From: Pholiota molesta
Lineage: Eukaryota > Basidiomycota > Agaricomycetes > Agaricales > Strophariaceae
Assembly: GCA_014925825.1 (NCBI GenBank)
Contig: JACGCK010000265.1
Span: 1 to 55,977 of the forward strand
Reading direction: 5' to 3'
Length of the DNA: 55,977 nucleotides
Of this stretch, positions 48,053 to 55,977 are shown in pieces. The notes under the pieces are model-generated. The model did not search any database, had not been told where the DNA came from, and saw only the letters and a list, made by a program, of their open reading frames with translations. Each line of letters begins with the position of its first letter. The first letter of the stretch is position 1. A program made the translations under genes and the position numbers.

Positions 48053-49942
48053 ATGTTGCAGAGTCCGACAGGGCCTTCGGGCTGGATGAAAGTGTCGCAG
48101 CTGGAGGTTCTCATCACTCGCGCTTGCGAACCATCTCTCCACGAGCCCAACTATGCTTTACATCTTGAAGTCGCGGAGTACATCAACCAGAAAAAGGCGA
48201 ACAAGTATGTCCTTTGTGCATGAGAGATATTGCGATTCCACGTTATCTGACACTGGATATGTCAGCCCACGGGAGGCAGCGATGATGATTGCGCGGCTGG
48301 CGAACCACCGGAATCCACACATCGCGATTCTATCCCTCGCTTTGCTCGACACACTCGTTCAGTCATGCGGATACCCCTTCCATCTCCAAATTTCTACCAA
48401 GGAATTCCTGAACGAACTCGTCAGACGCTTCCCAGAACGACCGCCTCCCTTTCCGGGTCCAGTCATGTCCAGAATTCTGGAGTTGATCAGCGGATGGAAA
48501 GAAGGCATCTGTACAGAGAGCAGATGGAAGGAGGATCTAGGCAACATACGAGATATGCACCGCCTGCTAACGTTCAAGGGGTATAGATTTAGAGATGCAA
48601 GAGGTTCTAACAATGCAGCTGTCAACGCTACCGCCGTACGTGTTACAATCTGTTGAAATCCTGTCTCAGCTTTGCTCATTTATTATTTAGAACCTGAAAA
48701 CAGCAGAGGAACTCGAGGAGGAGGATCGTGCAGCGCAGTCCGCGAAGCTTCAAGAGCTTATCCGACGCGGAACACCTCGCGATCTCGCTGCTGCGCAGGA
48801 GTTGATGAAGTCGCTTGCTGGCGCCAATCCAGATGCCAAACCCGATTATCGCACACAGGCGCTGACCGAACTCAATAAGTTGGAGCAGAAAGTGATATTG
48901 TTAAACGAAATGTTGGACAATGTGGACGTACAGAGGGGAGAGAAGTTCGTGACTGGAGACGCGTATGATGTCAGTCAATTTCGTTCCCTTTCCTTTTCTT
49001 CTGCCCAAAATGCTCATTATATTGCAGCAAGTATCGTCGATACTGATCACTGCCCGACCGAAACTACAAAAGTGGGTATCGGACGCAGAAACAGACGATC
49101 CCGAATCTCTGGATACTTTCTTGCAAATAAACGATCAAATCAACACCGTCCTGTCCCGCTACGAGGCCTTCAAAAAAGGCGACTTCACTTTTGCTTCTAA
49201 TCCTATACCTCAAGAGTTATCCAACAACGCGACCGGTACTTCTCTGATCGATCTAGATGACGCTCCTTCAACGACCGCCGCTCAATCTGGTTCTGGAATA
49301 AATGATCTGAACGATCTATTTTCTCAACCCATGTCACAACCTCAGCCTCAGCCTCAGCAGTGGGCAATGGGTGGCTTCTCACAGCAACCACCAGTGCAAC
49401 CACAGCAGCAGTGGGGCTTCCAACCGACATTCATGGGTGGCCCACAAGCCCCATCACCTCCCCAACACCAACACCAACAACCGCACGCACCGACCCCCAT
49501 CTTCAACAACAACGGCCTCAACTTCGGGCGGCCCACCAACTCCATGTCGCCTCCCCATTCACACTCAGCGACGCCACCTGCGTCGATCATCCTTCCTGGC
49601 ACACCAGGCCCCGCAGCCCCTGCCGCAGCCCCGAACTACTTTGGCAACGGCGGCGCAGCCGGGAAGGCGCCGATGGGGATGGGGATGAGTGCTGCAAGCC
49701 CGCATATGGGCATGGGTGTCGGTGTCGCGCAGCCGCAGGCTTGGATGGGCCCGAGCCAGATATTCGGTGCGGGTTCCCCGCCACAGCAGCAGCAGCAACA
49801 GCAGCAGCAGGCGATCGGTGGCTATCGTCCGCAACAGCCACTGCAGCCTACGGTCTCAGCTATGCCCGCGGCGCCTACCCATACCCCAGCTGCGAGCCAG
49901 CAGAGCAAAGACCCATTTGCAGACCTAGCGGGCCTGTTCTGA
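48053..49942 (+). CDS. VHS/GAT-domain endosomal or trans-Golgi sorting adaptor
   Basis: Exons 48053-48204, 48266-48635, 48691-48969 and 49028-49942 join to 571 residues. Residues about 10-150 form a VHS domain (ITRACEPSLHEPNYALHLEV, NHRNPHIAILSLALLDTLVQ, CGYPFHLQISTKEFLNEL, ILELISGWKEGI). A GAT-like helical region follows at about 200-310 (LKTAEELEEEDRAAQSAKLQ, ALTELNKLEQKVILLNEMLD, LDTFLQINDQINTVLSRYEAF). Then come clathrin/ubiquitin-adaptor-like acidic motifs (SLIDLDD) and a Gln/Pro-rich tail with a polyglutamine run (49783-49808). The C-terminus DPFADLAGLF is a DPF-type adaptor-binding motif. This is the GGA/TOM1 architecture, but I see no C-terminal GAE ear, so the exact subfamily is open. 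Confidence 0.88.
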
Positions 49943-51687
49943 TGACGGTGGTCGTTCATTCTATGCGAAAGTGCTAGGAACGGAGGATGGCTATGGCGTT
50001 ACTACATAAAGTTTTTTTTTGAATGGTAATCTTCGCTCACAAGCAAAGGACGGAGTCGTGTGTAGGGTATGTACTGAGTTGATCCGGAATTGTTTTCTTT
50101 TTGGATTTCGTTTTATTGAATCGCTGTTACGTTTGGATCATTGTCGTTAGCATGGGCCTCAAGGATAAGATATAAGTCTATGAAAGGCATTTTCGCAGAA
50201 TGAAGTGTACGACTACATACTGCCATATTCTGCAGTGATAGTTCTGCATGTCTCTGCAACGCTGAACGTTCAACGTCCACATTCAAGCGCTCGAGTGCGA
50301 TTACACCGAGTCCAGTGCTCTTGCGGCTTCCAGCTTATGCCAGCACTCCAATACTGATTGAAGGACTTACACTGAGTATATATAGCAGAAGAATCGCTTG
50401 CTCGTAAATCATGAAGCGTCGTTCTGTTCTTTCCCTCCATTATCTTTATCTCAACTGACATTCAGGCTATGTATAGATACAATTAATTTGAACATTATAA
50501 GGAACGTCGCCGGTAGAATTATGCATATATGTGACATTTCTTACCTGCATTTGCGACTCACTGGACTCCTGGGGAACATGGAGTACTAGTCTCCAAGCTA
50601 TCAGACTCTTGGAAATTCGCAAAAATTAAGCTACATCATCTGGAGGACAATGTAGTTAACCGTCAGCTGGGTAATTGCGATATTTAGCGGTCCTCCATCG
50701 CCAAAAAATTCTACCTGACGGCCTATGCCGATGTCCTCCCATGGATCCCGGTTTCCGAAATTCATCGCTCCAGCGTTGCTCCAGCCTCAGGGCATTGCCG
50801 CTCTCTTGACCGCACCTTGACCGCTCTGATATCTTCTAATATTTTGCATCTTCCCGTCAGGGTGCTGGTTTACAGCGATGTTCAAGTTGCGACGATGAAT
50901 CATGATGCACCTCGTGCTAAATTCGGGCCTTTCATATCTTCTTTCTCCCCATTGGAATGCTGGGAAATTTTGGCTCGAATTTGGCTCAAATAGGCGTTCA
51001 TTCAGATCACTGACAATGAAGGGCCACAGAGACCAAATATAGGACAAAAACATATCCCATGCCTTATTAGGACCTGGACGATCCAGGTCCGACGCGTTAC
51101 GTACACAACTAACTGGACTTGCTAATCCGACAATGCATTCGCTCTACATGCACAAACGCATGTAGGAGCATATCCCTCATCTCCTTCCAAGGCGTGTTTT
51201 ATTCTGTAGCTCAGGACTTCATTCCGGTTCTGTCGCCTGGTCAGAAGACTCTCACACGAAGCTGCTGACCGGGTACAAATATCTGTCAATATCAACCAAA
51301 TCAGCCGCATATGCCAGAGATTTTCGATTTTCGAGCCATACATGGTCACCATCACCCGATAACCCGAGCCGATAGTTCTAGGGCCCATTCTTCTTTCCTT
51401 TGTTCTTTTCGTCGCCCTTCTATACTAGGTAGAATTATACGGCTGTGTTAACCGATCCAGCGCCCATGTCAACTCCTTCCCGACTCAGTAAAAAGGGTGT
51501 CACGACGGAAAGATGAGGCGAACAATCCAATCCCGAAACCGATCCAATTTTTCTGCGCCTTGTTAGCTTAGATAACAATGGGACGCTATAAACCACTCCC
51601 TGAATATGCACTCTCGTTTCCCTTCTACTCAGATCATCCTTAACGCGATTTAGTGGCCCTTCCAACTTTTTGCGTCTCGCTAACAGA
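49943..51687. other. intergenic; right part is a duplicated zinc-finger promoter
   Basis: 1.7 kb without a supported gene. From about 51100 to 51687 it is similar to 54180-54775 (shared TGTCAATATC, CATCACCCGAT, CAACTCCTTCC, ACTCAGTAAAA and GGGACGCTATAAA). Confidence 0.55.
51587..51592 (+). promoter_or_regulatory. TATA box of zinc-finger gene A
   Basis: TATAAA about 100 bp upstream of ATG 51688, within the conserved string GGGACGCTATAAA that recurs at the same distance before gene B. Confidence 0.6.
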
Positions 51688-52877
51688 ATGCCACGAGCAA
51701 CGACCCAAAAAATACGCAAAGCGGGCTGTGTTTACAAACCCAGAGCACCAAAAGGCTCGGGAAATTACGTGAGTGAGCTGTTCGAGCCATGGTTTATATT
51801 AATTCTTACTGGTCATCTTCACCGTAGCCATGCATTTATGTGGGGTGTAATAAAATGTCGACACGGTCGAACGATGTTTTGCGACATTTTAAGTCGCATT
51901 TTGAAGAAACCAAGTCAGTCCCAGTGGATCCAATTAGGCCATGATCTTCCTAACTATTTCCTTGCGACTCTAGGTTAGAAAATCAATGCCCTTGGAAGGG
52001 CTGTTCCTTTACAACGAGGCAAAAAAGTAACCTCAATTCGCATTATTTAACTCAGTTAGTACTCTTGAAAGTCGCAGCTATTGTTTTACTCATTCCTAAG
52101 CATATTTCCCTCAGTCTCAATGTCAAACCAGACACGGCGGATCACTCAGAAACCGTGCTCATGCCAGTTACACAAGCGATAACTGTGGCATCTTTAATCA
52201 CCAGCGAAGAACAGGACGGCCTAGATTTCCAGGAATATCTTAAAGAAAGAATTCAATCGGTCAAAGAGGCAGCCGATGAACAGAAACAGCGTCAGGCGAA
52301 AGCCCTCACGGCGAAGACTCAGCGTGTCGCCCCATATTCAGCACATGCTTATAACCACCGCAACCCGCCGGCTCAGTCGACATCCTATTCTTCTCATCGA
52401 CCGGTTAGTACAACTGGTGTCAACACTACGACCTTCCTCGATTCTCCGCCACAAGTACTGCTTCCCCAGAGCCGTCTTGGGCCACTTGCACCAGTACAAT
52501 TGGAAGTTCAACACAGTCCACCCCCCTACAATCCTATCGCTACTCCATACTCGACACCATCCCCTCATATATCAGCTTACACAGCATCCCAGGCAACCAT
52601 GTCTGGCCCCCATCTCCAGGCCAAATTCCCTGCTGCCATACTGGTGGCCCCGACGCCGCGCTATGGTGTGAACACCCATTTCGCATACATCACCCCTCCC
52701 GACTCACCACAACCACCCAGTGGATATCAAGTCCCACATTCTATGAATCCGGCGTATTCGACACAGGTGACGCATGACGCATGGTTCCCGTACCACAACT
52801 TCCAAAGCACGCCAGTGTCGTGCCCCTCGGCCTACGGATCCTCCTCATCGAACAAAGTCAGCTTTTATTATAGTTGA
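51688..52877 (+). CDS. two-finger C2H2 zinc-finger protein, copy A
   Basis: Exons 51688-51768, 51828-51913, 51974-52054 and 52115-52877 give 336 residues. A basic N-terminus (KPRAPKGSGNY) is followed by finger 1, CIYVGC then RHFKSH (C-x4-C-x12-H-x3-H). Finger 2 is CPWKGC then HYLTQH (C-x4-C-x12-H-x4-H), with its last His split by an intron. Then come a Glu/Lys/Gln helix (LKERIQSVKEAADEQKQRQA) and a long Pro/Ser/Tyr-rich tail (TPPDSPQPP) typical of an activation region. It is probably a DNA-binding transcription factor; targets are unknown. The exon layout and upstream region match the gene at 54776, indicating a tandem duplication. Confidence 0.82.
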
Positions 52878-54775
52878 ACACTGACAGGAACCTCGGTCGA
52901 TGGCTCAAATCTTCGTCGCTGGTGTTAGAAAGCTACTCAAATTTGTTCCCGCTCGAAAAACATTACTTTAGTTGATTTATATTGCGTGTATAACTTTGTG
53001 TCCCGGTATTGTTCTGTTTCATTAATGTAAATTTGTTATTCAATAGTGCTGGTCAAATGGGAGCCGTCTCTGATGGTCTGTAAATGGTTGTGTATGTACT
53101 CTTGTATTACGTTCAACTCCCTTGTAGCTCCCCACGTCGTGCGATCAGCCGCACTACCAGATGACTTCGAGTGCTTCTGCCAATATTTAGAACGACCAGT
53201 TTTGCATTCGAGATATAAATATGATCAGCCCTCGAGAAGTTTGCAGTTGGTGCCGAAAGCTTGAAAGCTTTCAATAACAAAGAGGAACTGGTGTTTAGGC
53301 TATGGCCAACGTGAATGGTACTACTTATCTGATTTAATTAATCTCAGGCTAGAGACCTCAACAATAATCGCACAAGTTTCTGCAGTTAAACGTTAAAGAC
53401 CTGAATGATTTAGTTTCTCAATGTTCCTCATAAGCCCATGGCTAGCCTCAGCCTCGGTTGCTCAGCAGTGGTGCACAGTAGACGACTTTTTGCCACAGTT
53501 GTCAACTTTAATAGCAATGGCGCTTTCGCCTTCAAGGGCGGAGCGGCGGTGAATTCCTTTGGAAATTCCATATCGCCTCCATGGCTGTACCGATTTAGTA
53601 TCGATCACGCCTATCACTCTCAGCGACGCACGCCTGGAGCGACCATTGTTTTTGGACCACCGGAGCATGCCAGGGTCGCACTCCTGACAATAATAAGTAT
53701 CCCAGTGTCGGGCCGTTTGGTAATTGCTATCTGGAAAAAACTCTTCGACTAAATGTCTTCAGCGCTAACCGAGGGCCCGAGGCCTTCCAGCCTAACGGCA
53801 TTCTCCGCTGCTCTCGATTTGTAAATTTCAAATTTCTTCGCTAGCTAATGAAGTATTTATCAATTAAGTATCACTGACCAGAACCAAACCAGAACACTGC
53901 CGTCTTTGTCCCTCGGCCGCCTCAAACTTGTTAAATTGTTCCGTTCAAGGACTTTGAGTTACAACGACAACGATAACGACATCTAGCACGCAATCTACCC
54001 CTTCAGTTTTAATTGGCACACGCATTCGAATGCTGCAGAGTTGCTGCAGAGTGACTAAGTGTTCGTCCAGATCTTATCCAGATCCTGACATTTATGTGGG
54101 AAATCGTGATCTTTACAAATTGGGAGGAGTTGGGAGGTCACACAACCAAATATGGGACAAATAATATGCGCCAAAACTGTATTAGGGTCCATTACGTACG
54201 CAATTGGACTTCGATTTCGACGAACCCGCCGCGCGCCAAACATATGTGTAGGAACGTATTCCGCTGCTGAGATATCGTCTCTCTGGGGGAAAATATGTTT
54301 CGATGTATACAAAATATATTCTGGCTCGGGCTCTCTGGCGGAAAACTCTCACAGGAACGTCCGAGTCCCTACTGACTAGGAACAAATAGCTGTCAATATC
54401 GACCATATCGCTTCACATGGCAGAGATTTATCGATTCGTGGGCCACAGATCATCACCATCACCCGATGGTCCCAGCCGGTACTTTTGGTGTCCAATTTCC
54501 TTTGCCTTGTTCTTTTTGTCACAGCTCCTTCCATACTAAGTAGAAATGCGACGGCTGCGTTAACCAATCCACCACCCAGTTCAACTCCTTCCTGACTCAG
54601 TAAAAAAATGTCACGCCTGGAAGAGGAGGGGACCAATCCATTTTTTCCGCGCTATGTTCGGTGGAGAACAATGGGACGCTATAAAGCGCTCCCTGGATAT
54701 ATACGCCATGCCCCCAGGTCATCATCCCTTCCATCGATTTGTCTATCCCTTGCTACGCCCTCTTCATAATCGCAA
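52878..54775. other. intergenic between tandem zinc-finger genes
   Basis: 1.9 kb. A 104-codon ORF at 53438-53752 is uncharacterised and not supported. From about 54180 the sequence is the second copy of the zinc-finger promoter region. Confidence 0.5.
54680..54685 (+). promoter_or_regulatory. TATA box of zinc-finger gene B
   Basis: TATAAA in GGGACGCTATAAA, 96 bp upstream of ATG 54776; counterpart of the box at 51587. Confidence 0.6.
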
Positions 54776-55977
54776 ATGGCCCGCTCGAAAGAACCTACAT
54801 CCTTGGCAGAACCTACCAAATTCAAAAAGCCCAGAGCCAAAAAGGGCTCTGGAAAGTGGGTAAGTGAGCTTGTTCCAGACGTGGCTTCGTCATTCATAAT
54901 TCTTACGTGCATCTGGTGGACTTTAGCCATGCATCTTTGTGGACTGCCCAGCAAGGTTGAGCAGAAAGGCGGATGTTATGCGCCACGTTGATATTCACTC
55001 GAACCTTACCATGTAAGCCTACACAATGCCATTGAGTTATAGCCCTTACTAACCTTCTTCCTACCTAATGCGATAGATATAAGCATCCTTGCAACGACTG
55101 TATGTACAGCGCAAGGCAAAAGGGGAACCTGAACGCTCACTTCAGACGAAGACAGTGAGTATTCGTTATAATCGAAGCTACTAGCGCCCTCATTGTTAAT
55201 TATCATCTTTAGCGTGAACCCGAAAGGGAATCGTAACTCGGGCCCCTTATGTCGCCCGCGCTCGCCGTCTAAGAGGGAAATGCCGAAGTCGAAGGACGAA
55301 GACGAGCGCCTGACTGCTACTGTGGCCAACATCGATCTTAGTCTGCTGCACCCCGCATATGCACCTCTGGCTGAGGACAGTTCCTCTACATCATCTTACA
55401 GCTCCCATCCCCATACCACAGCGTCTGGCTTTTCCACCAACACCACCCCCCGTTCAGTTTACAGTGAAAGCCTTCCACCATCGCCGAAGCCGACTTGTAC
55501 CCTTGAAACCCCAACCTCAGCACCATTCACAAGTGCTCTAACTCACTCAACCCCCATCTGTCCTGGGCCTTCAACGTGTGCCAGAACTTACGGCTCCGCT
55601 ATCGCGACCTCTGGGCCACTTGTTAACCCTCCGCCCCTGCCGCCCGTCCTTCTGCCAAATACCATTTGGCACCCGGTGCGGCCCATCAATCCCTTCGCAA
55701 CTCGAATGAACGTCTGTGACAAGGGCCAGTACCAAAAGGCGTTCCCCACAGCACCTTCCTCTCAATGCATCGACCGCGAATGGGCTATCGCGCATGCACC
55801 GACCACCCATTTCACTTTAACTCGTTACCACACAGCTACCCTTCCGAGTCGGGCCCATTCCTACCATAGAGAGTATAGTCATGGAGGGTATCGTTCTGCC
55901 CCCCCTCAAATGTTCGAAGTAGCATACCAAGTTCCTACCCCGCCCTATCACTATCCCATCTCTCGCTCGTCAGCAAC
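54776..55977 (+). CDS. two-finger C2H2 zinc-finger protein, copy B (3' end outside window)
   Basis: Exons 54776-54859, 54927-55012, 55077-55154 and 55213 to the window end, open throughout. The N-terminus ends KFKKPRAKKGSGKW, like copy A. Finger 1 is CIFVDC with RHVDIH (C-x4-C-x12-H-x3-H). Finger 2 is CNDC with HFRRRH (C-x2-C-x12-H-x4-H), so the Cys spacing differs from copy A. A basic segment (RPRSPSKREMPKSKDEDE) and a Pro/Ser/Tyr-rich tail follow, containing YHREYSHGGYRSAPPQ. The first three exons closely match copy A in length and phase. At least 335 residues lie in the window. It is probably a transcription factor paralogous to copy A with diverged specificity. Confidence 0.82.

Noticed and set aside
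53438..53752. 104-codon ORF between the zinc-finger genes
   Set aside because: No recognisable sequence and a partly overlapping ORF on the other strand; not supported.

Overview
This window is nuclear DNA of a basidiomycete, most likely an Agaricomycete. The genes are split by many short GT-AG introns (mostly 45-75 bp), intergenic gaps are small, and both strands are used. Several protein families are typical of mushrooms: a HET-domain protein, F-box proteins with LRR-like C-terminal regions, a bifunctional ARG5,6, and a seven-bladed PLL/DUF346-type lectin. No rRNA, tRNA, CRISPR array or operon is visible. Exon coordinates below were worked out by hand from splice signals and frame continuity.

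Layout. 1-565: end of a mobile-element-like ORF (-). 1401-3256: Agaricomycete protein of unknown function (+). 3342-4876: F-box/LRR-like protein (+). 5404-6005: elongin C (+), with a start codon that appears to be split by an intron. 6186-6339: a pogo/Tc1-like MITE. 6708-9216: calcineurin A (-). 10537-12416: Ser/Pro-rich nuclear-type protein (+). 13003-13626: small secreted protein (-). 13.6-18.1 kb: gene-poor, repeat-rich zone holding a 1.13-kb hAT-like element (16095-17223), an AT-rich transposon-protein remnant and a 32-bp-arm hairpin. 18117-20035: PLL-type lectin gene split by an 831-bp, almost perfectly palindromic foldback element. 20591-23098: HET-domain gene (-). 23452-24762: basic, repeat-containing Pro-rich protein (+). 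25619-26699: intact second copy of the lectin (+). 27111-28642: BEM46 hydrolase (-). 29068-29781: Ubc13 (+). 30274-32026: second F-box gene (-). 32917-38709: 1808-residue RING-H2 protein (+). 39199-42320: ARG5,6 (-). 43299-44138: isoprenylcysteine methyltransferase (-). 46294-47460: secreted GDSL esterase (+). 48053-49942: VHS/GAT trafficking adaptor (+). 51688-52877 and 54776 to the window end: tandem pair of C2H2 zinc-finger genes whose upstream regions are also duplicated.

How it fits together. Most genes are ordinary housekeeping or signalling genes: ubiquitin system (Ubc13, elongin C, two F-box proteins, a RING ligase), calcium signalling, arginine synthesis, CaaX methylation and vesicle sorting. 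The accessory part is 13.6-26.7 kb. There, a lectin duplication flanks a HET gene, and recent non-autonomous transposons have accumulated. One of them broke one lectin copy while leaving a clean 3-bp target-site duplication.

Caution on the sequence. Five otherwise intact loci are broken by single-base frameshifts: the ORF at 1-565, the 1401 gene, ARG5,6, the methyltransferase (four times) and the GDSL esterase start. Each break can be explained by one missing base in a short homopolymer. This looks more like consensus error than pseudogenisation, but only raw reads or RNA can decide.
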